DNA of 52,284 bases from the NCBI GenBank assembly GCA_035539215.1, contig DATLIX010000179.1, positions 1 through 52,284 of the forward strand. Reading direction: 5' to 3'. The translations under genes were made by a program, and so were the position numbers. The DNA comes from Dongia_B sp035539215. Its GTDB lineage: Bacteria > Pseudomonadota > Alphaproteobacteria > Dongiales > Dongiaceae. This document shows, in pieces, positions 14,732 through 22,784 of the stretch. Every line of letters begins with the position of its first letter. Within the stretch, counting starts at the first letter, position 1. The notes under the pieces are model-generated. The model had not been told where the DNA came from. It searched no databases and saw nothing but the letters and a program-made list of their open reading frames with translations.

Positions 14732-16213
14732 TTGCCGGCAATTGATCAAGCCGCCGAGGTCGATCAGGGGCCTTTGCCGCCGGATGCGGTGAGAATTGGG
14801 CCGTTTGCGCCCGTCGGCAGCGACGGAACCGTGCAAGACGGCCGATCCGAGGTCGACGAGGCAGCGGTAACGGGAGCCGTGCTGCCGGTATTGAAACAGC
14901 CGGGCGACCGCCTCCTGGCGGGCAGCCGTAACGGAGCCGGTCCGCTGGTCATGATTCCCGATCCGGAACGGCCGCTCGGGCCGCCTTTGCCCGACTCGGT
15001 TGCGGCCAGTGGCGATTTGATCGGTCCCTTTCTGGCCACGCTTTTCCGTCGCCTCATCCTGATTGACCTGGCCGCCGCCGCTGCCGCCGCGGTCTGGTTC
15101 GTCCTGCATCCTGCCCTGGCGTCGCTGGATGGCTGGGCATTGATCCTGCTGGGATTGATGTCGCCCGCTCTGTTTTTCGTCTGGCCGTTGCAGCGTCTGG
15201 CCCTGCGCGGCTGGCTCAATGCGCAGCGTCTGCAGTGCCGCAATCTGGACCGGCTGCACGACCTGCTCCTGGTGCGCCGGCTGGTTTTCGGCCGTTCCGG
15301 CACGTTGAGCCAGGGGCGGCTGCGCATCGTCAGCCTGCAACCCGCTCCGGACACCGCGCCCGCAGAACTGGTCGTCCTTGCAATATCGGCCTATCAGAAT
15401 GTCGAGGACGTCTGGGGCAGGGCATTCCTGGCCTTCGGTCTCACGCACCGGGTGCATCTGCGGCCGGTCGAAAATGTTCGCGTCGAAGCGGGCCAGGGCT
15501 TGAGCGCCGTCGTCGGCGGCAAGACGATCGTGGTCGGGCCGCCTGACTGGCTGCATGAACATGGCATTCCCATTGTGGGCCTCGATGCGCCGGTCGACGA
15601 ATATCGCCGTCTTGGCCGTGAATTGCTGTTCGTCGGCATTGCCGCAATGGAGCCGCGTTGCCTCGGCGTTTTCGCCTTGGCAGATCCGCCCCGCGCCGGG
15701 ACAAGCCTTCTCATTCGCACCTGCAAACAATCCGGGCTGGAAACCTGCCTGGTCGGCGAGGCGGCAGACACGCCGACGGCAACCCTGGCCGGGCTGACGG
15801 GCGTGGGGAGACTCGTTCCGGCGGCGGAATGTGGAAATTTCGATGATGCGACGACGATGGCGATCGGCCGCTCCAGCGACATTGCCCTGCTGCAGCGCTA
15901 TGACAATGCCGTCGCCCTGGGACAGACCGCCTTGCGGGCGCTGCCACAGATATCTTTTGGTATTGGCCGCGAAGATACGCGGCACGTGCTGGACTTCATT
16001 ATTCTGGCACAGGCGATGGCGCGTCGGCTGCCCTTGACCTTTCTGCTGGTGTGGATCAGCGGCTGGCCCCTGGTCGCGGAGGGATTCGGTCTGCTGGAGC
16101 TGACGCCGCTCTTGCGATTCGCTTGTCTTGGCAGTGGTATCGTGATTGCTCTGGTACAGTCTCAGCTCTTGCGGCTGATCGACAGCCTCGCTAATGACGA
16201 GCATGAAGACTAG
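14732..16213 (+). CDS. Degenerate P1B-type-ATPase-like membrane protein (predicted catalytically inactive)
   Basis: A 493-residue protein whose plan follows a metal P-type ATPase from the actuator domain onward, without its active residues. Residues 19-75 align by eye with the actuator domain (DGTVQDGRSEVDEAAVTG, then PGDRLLAGSRNGAG), but TGE is TGAV (47-50). Two helices follow (about 100-126, 134-152) with MSPA in place of CPC. The phosphorylation motif DKTGT reads GRSGT (187-191), losing the Asp. Residues 251-276 resemble the nucleotide domain; 315-365 resemble the hinge, with VGE for TGD; GDGxND is missing; two helices end the protein. The start is TTG 14732, with GGGAGG five bases before it. 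Metal-binding N-terminus and first helices are absent. Function unknown; a regulatory or scaffold role is possible. Confidence 0.72.
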   Translation: MPAIDQAAEVDQGPLPPDAVRIGPFAPVGSDGTVQDGRSEVDEAAVTGAVLPVLKQPGDRLLAGSRNGAGPLVMIPDPERPLGPPLPDSVAASGDLIGPFLATLFRRLILIDLAAAAAAAVWFVLHPALASLDGWALILLGLMSPALFFVWPLQRLALRGWLNAQRLQCRNLDRLHDLLLVRRLVFGRSGTLSQGRLRIVSLQPAPDTAPAELVVLAISAYQNVEDVWGRAFLAFGLTHRVHLRPVENVRVEAGQGLSAVVGGKTIVVGPPDWLHEHGIPIVGLDAPVDEYRRLGRELLFVGIAAMEPRCLGVFALADPPRAGTSLLIRTCKQSGLETCLVGEAADTPTATLAGLTGVGRLVPAAECGNFDDATTMAIGRSSDIALLQRYDNAVALGQTALRALPQISFGIGREDTRHVLDFIILAQAMARRLPLTFLLVWISGWPLVAEGFGLLELTPLLRFACLGSGIVIALVQSQLLRLIDSLANDEHED

Positions 16214-16230
16214 GTACGGGAACAGATTTC

Positions 16231-17700
16231 GTGGCTAAGACACCTCAGCGGGCGAAGGCCGGACGTGCCAGACAGGTTGCTGCAAGAGCCGCAGCGCCGA
16301 AAGGTGGGACAAAGGCGGCCGCCAAGAAAGCCGGACCGAAAGCCGGCAAGACGGTGGCGGGCCGTAGAACCAGCGGGAAGACATCGCCGCGGCCGTTTTT
16401 TTCGCTCGCGGTCTGGTCGCGGCGGCTGAACCGCTGGCTCGATCACGCGGGCGGCAGGTTCAGTATCGGCATCGGCATCGGCCTGCTGGTCGGGCTGATC
16501 GTCGTGCTGGGCTTCAATCGGTTCAATCACTGGGTGACCCAATCGCCAGAGGAGCGCCTGCAGGCGCGCGGCGAATTGCAAGCTCCGGCGATCAACGATT
16601 CCGGCGGCTCATCGAAGACCGGATCGAAGCCGGCCGCCGCGGCGTCACCGGCGGCCGAAGGCGATAAGACGATGGAGCAGTTGATCACCGATACGCAATC
16701 GGAGGTCACTGAAACCGATGCCGTGCCGGCCAACCCGTCCGACAATTCCGCCAATACGGCCGAGCCGGCGGCGCTGGCGCAGCAGAAGCCGGCGCAGATT
16801 GTTCCCAGCCCCGCCGTCCCGCCATCAAAGACGGGTGCCGCGGTCACGCCGGCTGGCAACCCGCCACCCGGCGTACCGGCGGCTTCATCGCCGCCGGAAA
16901 CCGTGGCCGCAGTACCTGGCAAGCCTGTCCAAAGTATGCCGGCGACGCCGCGCGACGGAGACCGGCCGGCGTGGCTGCGCAATGCGATGGTGCTGCATGC
17001 GCCGATTACCGGGCCGATGATCGCGATCGTGCTGGACGATGTCGGCGTCAACAAGCCGGATGCCGAACTGGCTGTCAATCTGCCGGCGCCGATCACGCTG
17101 TCGATGATGACCTATGCCGACAACGTCGCCGATCTTGCTGCGCGGGCCCATGCACGGGGACATGAGCTGATGCTGCATGTGCCGATGCAACCGGTCAATC
17201 CCAAGGTCAATCCCGGCCCGAACGCCTTGTTGGTGGGACTGAGCCAGGATGAACTGAAGCGGCGGCTCGATTGGGGATTGAGCCGTTTCGCCGGATTCAT
17301 CGGCATCAATAATCACATGGGCAGCCGCTTCACCCAGGACGAGACCGGCATGCGGACGGTCATGCAGGACCTGCAGGCGCGCGGCCTGCTGTTCCTGGAT
17401 TCCCGTACCATCGCCAATAGTGTCGGTGAACGCATGGCAGCCGAAGCGGGTGTGCCCCATATCGGCCGCGATGTCTTCCTGGACGATGAAGTCGCTTTGC
17501 ACGGCGGCGATTCGGTGGCGCAACAGCTGGCTCTGGCAGAACGGATTGCCACCAAGCGGGGTTATGCCATCGCCATTGGCCATCCCCATCCCGCCACCGT
17601 GGCGGCGCTGCAAAAATGGATGGTTGATCTGAAGCAGCGGGGGTTCACGCTGGTGCCGCTCAGCGCAGTGGCGCGCCGCGAGCTAGGCGTCGCCGGCTGA
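16231..17700 (+). CDS. Divergent polysaccharide deacetylase family protein (YibQ type)
   Basis: A 489-residue membrane-anchored protein. Residues 1-60 are very rich in Ala, Lys, Arg and Gly; one helix follows (about 75-93, GIGIGLLVGLIVVLGF); then a Pro/Ala/Ser-rich linker to about 245; then a conserved domain (about 250-485) with IAIVLDDVGVN, HELMLHVPMQP, GINNHMGSRFT, LLFLDSRTIANSVG and AIAIGHPHPAT. These are hallmarks of the divergent polysaccharide deacetylase family (PF04748), which has a NodB-like fold and retains Asp/His residues; its substrate is not firmly known, but a cell-wall role is suspected. GTG 16231 starts 18 bases after the preceding gene, so the two are probably co-transcribed. 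The usual neighbours ctpA and envC are absent. Confidence 0.88.
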   Translation: MAKTPQRAKAGRARQVAARAAAPKGGTKAAAKKAGPKAGKTVAGRRTSGKTSPRPFFSLAVWSRRLNRWLDHAGGRFSIGIGIGLLVGLIVVLGFNRFNHWVTQSPEERLQARGELQAPAINDSGGSSKTGSKPAAAASPAAEGDKTMEQLITDTQSEVTETDAVPANPSDNSANTAEPAALAQQKPAQIVPSPAVPPSKTGAAVTPAGNPPPGVPAASSPPETVAAVPGKPVQSMPATPRDGDRPAWLRNAMVLHAPITGPMIAIVLDDVGVNKPDAELAVNLPAPITLSMMTYADNVADLAARAHARGHELMLHVPMQPVNPKVNPGPNALLVGLSQDELKRRLDWGLSRFAGFIGINNHMGSRFTQDETGMRTVMQDLQARGLLFLDSRTIANSVGERMAAEAGVPHIGRDVFLDDEVALHGGDSVAQQLALAERIATKRGYAIAIGHPHPATVAALQKWMVDLKQRGFTLVPLSAVARRELGVAG

Positions 17701-17703
17701 AAT

Positions 17704-17724
17704 GGGCGGGCCGTCCGGCCGCCC
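17704..17724. terminator. GC-rich hairpin between convergent genes
   Basis: GGGCGG (17704-17709) pairs with CCGCCC (17719-17724), with two further pairs inside past a one-base bulge. It sits in the 30-base gap between the polysaccharide deacetylase (+) and trpE (-). There is only a short T-rich stretch after it, so terminator action is plausible but weak. Confidence 0.5.
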
Positions 17725-17730
17725 TTCCGT

Positions 17731-19245
17731 TCAACGATTACCGCGGCTGGCGGCGAAATGCACGGCTTCCTGCGCCGCGCGGACCAGGGCACGGGCCTTG
17801 TTGTGGCATTCCTGGTTTTCGCTTTCCGGCACGCTGTCGTGGACGATGCCGGCGCCGGCCTGGATATACATGACCCCATCCTTGACGACCGTGGTCCGCA
17901 GCGCGATGCATGTATCCATGCTGCCATTCGCGGCGAAATAACCTACCGCGCCGGCATAGATGCCGCGCTTCTCCGGCTCTAGCTCCTCGATGATTTCCAT
18001 GGCGCGGACCTTCGGCGCACCGGACACCGTGCCGGCGGGGAAGCCGGCGCGCAAGGCATCCATGGCATCGTGACCAGCCGCGATATCGCCTTCCACATTG
18101 GAGGCGATATGCATGACATGGGAATAATTCTCGATGGTGAAACTGTCCGTCACCTTGACGGTGCCGATCTTGGCGACGCGGCCGACATCGTTGCGGCCGA
18201 GATCGAGCAGCATCAGATGTTCGGCGAGTTCCTTCTGATCGGCCAGCAGGTCGGCGGCGAGGGCGCGGTCTTCCTCGGGCGTTGCGCCACGCTTGCGCGT
18301 CCCCGCTATGGGGCGGATCGTCACCGTGTCGTCGCGCAACCGTACGAGGATTTCCGGGCTCGACCCCACCACGGCATAGCTGCCGAAGTCGAGGAAGAAC
18401 AGGAAAGGGGAGGGATTGACGCGCCGCAGCGCGCGATAGAGCGAGAAGGGCGGCAGGCTGAAGGGCAGGCTGAAGCGCTGCGACAGCACCACCTGGAAGA
18501 TGTCGCCGGCGAGGATGTATTCCTTGGCCTTCTCGACCATCCCGCGGAACTGTTCGCCGGTGAGATTGCTGCTGGGCTCGGGCAGTTCCGGCAGCGGCTC
18601 GCTGGCGTTGCGCTGTTGCGGCAGACTGCGATCGAGATCGGCGACGATGTCGTTCAACCGCTCGAGCGCCTGATTATAGGCGGCGCGGGCGGAAACGCCG
18701 CTGCCGGGCCAGACCGGCGTGACGACGGTGATCATGTCCTCGACATTGTCGAAGATGGCGACGACGGTGGGGCGCAGGAAGACGCTGTCCGGCAGCGGCA
18801 GCTTGTTGGGCGAAATGTCGGGCAGCTTTTCCATATGCCGGACCATGTCGTAGCCCAGATAGCCGAACAGACCGGAGGCCATCGGCGGCAGCCCGCGCGG
18901 CAAGTCGATCCGGCTCTCGGCAATCAGCTGCCGCAGCGAATCCAGAGCGGGCTTGTCGGTCGGCGCAAAATCGTCCGGCTGGAAGCGGGCCTGGCGATTG
19001 ATCTCAGCCTTGTCGCCCTTGCAGCGCCAGATCAAATCGGGCTTCAGGCCGATCAGCGAATAGCGGCCGCGGACATTGCCGCCCTCGACCGATTCCAGGA
19101 GGAAGGAATTGATCCGCCCATCCGCCAGCTTGAGCATCGCCGAAACCGGCGTCTCGAGGTCGGCAACCAGCTTGGTCCAGACCACCTGTGGCTTGCCCTC
19201 ATCATAGAGGGAGGTAAAGCCGTCGATTTGCGGTTCGATGATCAT
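17731..19245 (-). CDS. trpE: Anthranilate synthase component I
   Basis: TrpE makes anthranilate from chorismate using ammonia from TrpG. The 504-residue protein has the N-terminal feedback region (SAMLKLADG, FLLESVEGG; the LLES element is part of the tryptophan-binding site) and the C-terminal chorismate-binding domain with GDIFQVVLSQRF, NPSPFLFFL, TIRPIAGTRKRG, HLMLLDLGRNDVGRV, GTVSGAPKVRAMEI and GIYAGAVGYF. The start overlaps the ppiD stop by four bases (ATGA), so the two are coupled. It is unfused, unlike the TrpEG fusions of some rhizobia. Confidence 0.97.
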   Translation of the reverse strand: MIIEPQIDGFTSLYDEGKPQVVWTKLVADLETPVSAMLKLADGRINSFLLESVEGGNVRGRYSLIGLKPDLIWRCKGDKAEINRQARFQPDDFAPTDKPALDSLRQLIAESRIDLPRGLPPMASGLFGYLGYDMVRHMEKLPDISPNKLPLPDSVFLRPTVVAIFDNVEDMITVVTPVWPGSGVSARAAYNQALERLNDIVADLDRSLPQQRNASEPLPELPEPSSNLTGEQFRGMVEKAKEYILAGDIFQVVLSQRFSLPFSLPPFSLYRALRRVNPSPFLFFLDFGSYAVVGSSPEILVRLRDDTVTIRPIAGTRKRGATPEEDRALAADLLADQKELAEHLMLLDLGRNDVGRVAKIGTVKVTDSFTIENYSHVMHIASNVEGDIAAGHDAMDALRAGFPAGTVSGAPKVRAMEIIEELEPEKRGIYAGAVGYFAANGSMDTCIALRTTVVKDGVMYIQAGAGIVHDSVPESENQECHNKARALVRAAQEAVHFAASRGNR

Positions 19246-21119
19246 TCTTCCGACAGAGCCTTATCAACCTGCTGATCGTCGCGCGTGACGGGAATCTGCT
19301 GTTGCAGGGCGGTCGAGAACTCATCCGTCAACTGGAAGCGGAGATCCTGCAGCAGTTTATCGGAGACCAGCTTCGCGTCATCCTTGTGGTCGGCTGCAAT
19401 GGCCGGCGTGATGCCGGTCAGTTGCGCGGCGACGGCGCCATCCGTCGTCTCGCCGTCGACGTAATCGCCGATTTTCGCGGCGAAGAGCTTTTGCGCGAGA
19501 TCGACGGCGATGCCGCTATCCTGGTCGCCGACATTGCGGGCGAAGCTGGCACTGTGCTTCAGCGTCAGATTGAGCGCCTTGGCCTGATCGGCAAGGCTGC
19601 CGCCATTGTGCAGCTTGTCGATGATCTGTTTCGCTTGCTTGGCGACCGCCTGGCGCTGCTGATCGAGGGTCCAGTCCTTGGCCACCTGATCCTTGATCTC
19701 GGCCAGCGGCTTCAGTTCCGGCGGCGTGACACCGGTGACCTGCACCACCGCATAGGCGCCGTCTTGCAGCGGAACAACCTGGCTGGTGCTGCCGCTCTCC
19801 GTCTGCTGGATCAAAGCAGTCACCTCGGGACGCAAGCCGGCATCCTTGCCTTCCTTGTCATTGCCGAGGCTGTCGACGGCATCGACCTTCTTGAGGGGCA
19901 GATTTAGCTTTTGTGCAGCATCCGCGACACTGGCACCGCCGCCCAGGGCGTCGTCGAGCTGATTGAGGATGCCAACCAGGCTGTCATTGGCCTTGCCCAG
20001 CGCCAGATTGTTGCGAAGCTGATCCTTGACCTGATCCAGCGTCTGCGTGTTGCCCGGCGTAATCGCTTTCACGTGCAGGAGGTGGGTACCGAAAGCCGTC
20101 TTGATCGGCGCGGAAACAGCATCTTCCGCCAGCGCAAAGGCCGGGTCCTGCAATTCCTTGGGCTGCACCGTGTCCTTGCTGTGGGTGCCAAGGTCGATCG
20201 GCGCGTTGCCGGTCACATCCTTGACGGCGGCCGAGAAAGTCTTGCCGCCTTTCATCGCCCCCAGCACCTTGTCGGCAACCGCCGGATCCTGCACCACAAT
20301 CTGCTCGATATCGCGGGTTTCCGGCGTCGAATATTCCGCCTTATGCGCGTCATAGGCCTGGGCGACATCCTGGTCGCTGACGGTCACGTCCTTCATGAAA
20401 TCATTGGGCGATAGCAGCAGCACATTGGCCGCCCGGTATTCCGGACGCATGTATTCCTTGCCGTGATCCTTGTGGAACTGGGTGAGGGCGGCATCGTCCG
20501 GCTGCGGGATATTGGTGACCGAAGCGGCGGGAATGACCAGCGTATCGGCGGCGCGCGTTTCGGCCTGATAGCCGTAGATCTCATTGGTCAATTGCTGCGG
20601 CACCTCGGAGGAGCCGAAGAGGGCACGGAACAGCATGCGATTTTGCAGGCTTTGACGCATCTGCGTCACGAAGCCAGCCTCGTCGCTGCCCATTTGGCCG
20701 AGAACGCTGAGAAACTGCTGGCGGCTGAATTTGCCGTCCGGTCCCTGGAAAGCCGGATTGACCTGGATGGTCTGCAGCACCATCGAATTGGGCACGGCGA
20801 TATCAAGCTGCTTTGCGTAGACCTGGAAGAGCTTTTCGTTGATGCCTTGATCGACCACCTTCTGGGCGATTCCGAGCGCTTTCAACTGCTGCATCGTCAG
20901 TTGCGGATACTGCCGCTGGTACTGCTGCAACGTCTGGCGCAAATCGTGGCTCAACTCCGCCTGGCTGTATTCGAGGTTGCCGATCTTGGCAATCGGCGCG
21001 CTCTTGGTCGAGCCACGGAAAATATCGCCGACGCCCCAGGCGCCGAAGGCGAAGATCAGAATGACGAAGAGGACCTTGGCAATCCAGGAAGCTGTCTTGT
21101 GGCGGATCGTGCTGAGCAT
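19242..21119 (-). CDS. ppiD: PpiD-like membrane-anchored peptidyl-prolyl isomerase/chaperone
   Basis: PpiD is a periplasmic folding factor held at the inner membrane near the Sec exit. The 625-residue protein has one N-terminal helix (about 16-34, VLFVILIFAFGAWGVGDIF), a SurA-N-like chaperone domain (about 40-240), a parvulin-type domain (about 250-360, with AFALAEDAVSAPIKTAFGTHLLHV) and a second degenerate parvulin-like region near 480-600. The overall order is the family standard. It starts a ppiD-trpE unit and is divergent from tpiA across a 231-base gap that must hold both promoters. Confidence 0.92.
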   Translation of the reverse strand: MLSTIRHKTASWIAKVLFVILIFAFGAWGVGDIFRGSTKSAPIAKIGNLEYSQAELSHDLRQTLQQYQRQYPQLTMQQLKALGIAQKVVDQGINEKLFQVYAKQLDIAVPNSMVLQTIQVNPAFQGPDGKFSRQQFLSVLGQMGSDEAGFVTQMRQSLQNRMLFRALFGSSEVPQQLTNEIYGYQAETRAADTLVIPAASVTNIPQPDDAALTQFHKDHGKEYMRPEYRAANVLLLSPNDFMKDVTVSDQDVAQAYDAHKAEYSTPETRDIEQIVVQDPAVADKVLGAMKGGKTFSAAVKDVTGNAPIDLGTHSKDTVQPKELQDPAFALAEDAVSAPIKTAFGTHLLHVKAITPGNTQTLDQVKDQLRNNLALGKANDSLVGILNQLDDALGGGASVADAAQKLNLPLKKVDAVDSLGNDKEGKDAGLRPEVTALIQQTESGSTSQVVPLQDGAYAVVQVTGVTPPELKPLAEIKDQVAKDWTLDQQRQAVAKQAKQIIDKLHNGGSLADQAKALNLTLKHSASFARNVGDQDSGIAVDLAQKLFAAKIGDYVDGETTDGAVAAQLTGITPAIAADHKDDAKLVSDKLLQDLRFQLTDEFSTALQQQIPVTRDDQQVDKALSEE

Positions 21120-21350
21120 CTTGATATTCCAGATTAAAATCGGCCGGCATCATAGGGACGGGGACCCGCGGCGGCAAGCGCCGTGGCTCCGGCGCGGCCG
21201 CCCCGATCTGCGTATTTCCGGCCCGCCCGGGCGACTGGAGGTCGCGGCGCCGCTATGCTACCTACCTCCCGGCGCCCCGGTTCCGATTATAGGACCCGGC
21301 CAGAGCCCCGCTCGGACCAGTTATTGTTCGGACCAGCATTGTGAGGACGG

Positions 21351-22112
21351 ATGACCACCGCGAATGTACGGCCCTTGGCGGCCGGAAACTGGAAAATGAA
21401 TGGAACCCGCCAGTTTGCCCAGGATCTCGCCCGGGGATTGGCCGAGAAGGCCGCAGCTGCGGGAACCGGCCTGGCGGCCGAGGTGCTGATCTGCCCGCCC
21501 TTTCCGTATCTTGAGGCGGCAATGACGGCCGTCGCCGGCCGGATCGCGGTCGGCGCCCAGGATTGCCATGCCAAGGTTTCCGGCGCCCATACCGGCGACG
21601 TCGCCGCTGCCATGCTGGCCGATCTTGGATGCCGGCATGTCATTCTCGGTCATTCGGAGCGCCGCACGGATCACGGCGAAACCAGCGCCGAGGTGCAGGC
21701 CAAGGCCGGTGCGGCTTTGACGGCGGGCCTGACGGCGATCGTCTGCGTTGGCGAAACCGAAGCGGAACGCGATCGCGGCGATACGATAAAAGTAGTGGAA
21801 AAACAGCTGCTTGAGTCGATTCCCGAAGGCGCCTCGGCCGCCAATCTGGTGATTGCCTACGAGCCGGTCTGGGCCATCGGCACGGGCCGCACACCTACTG
21901 TTGCGGATGTCGAGGCGGTCCATGGCGCGATCCGCCGCCTGCTGGAGAAGAAGCTGGCAGATGGCGACCGCGTCCGCATCCTCTATGGCGGCTCGGTCAA
22001 ACCGGGCAATGCCGCCGAACTGATGGCCATTCCCCATGTCAATGGCGCCCTGGTGGGTGGGGCCAGCCTCAAAGTCGAGGATTTCTGGGCAATCGTGGCG
22101 GCTTGCCGCTAA
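21351..22112 (+). CDS. tpiA: Triosephosphate isomerase
   Basis: TpiA interconverts dihydroxyacetone phosphate and glyceraldehyde 3-phosphate. The 253-residue TIM barrel has GNWKMNGT (catalytic Lys), VILGHSERRT (catalytic His), IAYEPVWAIGTGRTPT (catalytic Glu and flexible loop) and ILYGGSVKPGNAAEL. ATG 21351 has GAGG at a good distance. In the same direction follow secG, pyrG, kdsA and eno, a classic alphaproteobacterial order that puts two glycolytic enzymes in one stretch. Confidence 0.98.
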   Translation: MTTANVRPLAAGNWKMNGTRQFAQDLARGLAEKAAAAGTGLAAEVLICPPFPYLEAAMTAVAGRIAVGAQDCHAKVSGAHTGDVAAAMLADLGCRHVILGHSERRTDHGETSAEVQAKAGAALTAGLTAIVCVGETEAERDRGDTIKVVEKQLLESIPEGASAANLVIAYEPVWAIGTGRTPTVADVEAVHGAIRRLLEKKLADGDRVRILYGGSVKPGNAAELMAIPHVNGALVGGASLKVEDFWAIVAACR

Positions 22113-22154
22113 ACTGTGCGCAACCCACATGGGGGCGGCCGGGCTATGGCGCGA

Positions 22155-22172
22155 GCGGGCATGCCTGCCCGC
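22155..22172. other. Perfect GC hairpin between tpiA and secG
   Basis: GCGGGCA (22155-22161), a TGCC loop and TGCCCGC (22166-22172) form a seven-pair perfect stem in the 138-base gap. No T-run follows, so a classic terminator is unlikely. It could be an mRNA-stabilising or processing structure. Confidence 0.45.
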
Positions 22173-22250
22173 CGCAAATGGTGCTGGCAATCGCCGGGCA
22201 AACCGGTTAGAACCGCGACCAAATTCACGTGAATTCAAAGGATTGGTGCG

Positions 22251-22670
22251 ATGATTATCGTACTGGTAGTGCATATTTTGATTGCCGCCTTCCTGGTCGG
22301 CATCATCCTCGTGCAGAAGAATGAAGGCGGGCTCGGCGGTCTGGGCGGCAGTTCAGGCAGCGGGGGCATGGGCGGCCTGCTCGCCGGCCGGACCCAGGCC
22401 AATCTGCTGACCCGCACGACGGCGGTCCTAGCGGCGGCTTTTTTCGTCACCAGCATTGCTTTGGCGACGTTTTCGAGCCGCGGCGGCCACAATGTGCTGG
22501 TGCCGGAAGTCAATCAGCCGGTCGGCAATACGTCGCAGCCTCTGGCGCCGTTGAATACCACCAATCCGGCTTTGCCTGAGACGGGCAGCGGTTCGGTGCC
22601 GGCGGCCCCGGCGACATCCGTTCCGGCCGAGCCGGCGCCTGCCAAACCGGCGGCTCCGGCCGGGCAGTAA
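22251..22670 (+). CDS. secG: SecG, protein translocase subunit
   Basis: SecG is the small partner of SecYE in the inner-membrane translocon. The 139-residue protein has helix 1 (about 2-21, ending IILVQKNEGG), the glycine-rich cytoplasmic loop GGLGGSSGSGGMGG, the LLTRTT element and helix 2 (about 52-72). A Pro/Ala/Thr-rich tail of about 60 residues follows, common in alphaproteobacterial SecG and predicted to be disordered. Its place between tpiA and pyrG is typical. Confidence 0.94.
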   Translation: MIIVLVVHILIAAFLVGIILVQKNEGGLGGLGGSSGSGGMGGLLAGRTQANLLTRTTAVLAAAFFVTSIALATFSSRGGHNVLVPEVNQPVGNTSQPLAPLNTTNPALPETGSGSVPAAPATSVPAEPAPAKPAAPAGQ

Positions 22671-22685
22671 GCGAAGTCTTGAGTC

Positions 22686-22752
22686 GCGGCTTCGGCCGCC
22701 GATTCACGTCAAGATTTAAGTTGCACCGGGGGCAGCGATTGTTCGCTTGCCC
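22686..22752. other. Two hairpins in the secG-pyrG gap
   Basis: GCGGC-TTCG-GCCGC (22686-22699) is a five-pair stem closed by a stable UUCG-type tetraloop. GGGCAGCGA (22730-22738) pairs with TCGCTTGCCC (22743-22752) around TTGT, with one bulged base. Neither has a T-run. The first may end or protect the secG transcript; the second sits 32 bases before pyrG. Roles are inferred only from position. Confidence 0.4.
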
Positions 22753-22784
22753 TCATCCCTTGATTCGTTTCATAACGTCAGTCC

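Noticed and set aside
14666..16204. 512-residue open frame on the minus strand opposite the pseudo-ATPase
   Set aside because: Its product is low-complexity and rich in Gln, Arg and His, with no recognisable domain. The plus-strand frame has P-type ATPase text and a strong ribosome-binding site, so the minus frame is a codon-bias shadow.
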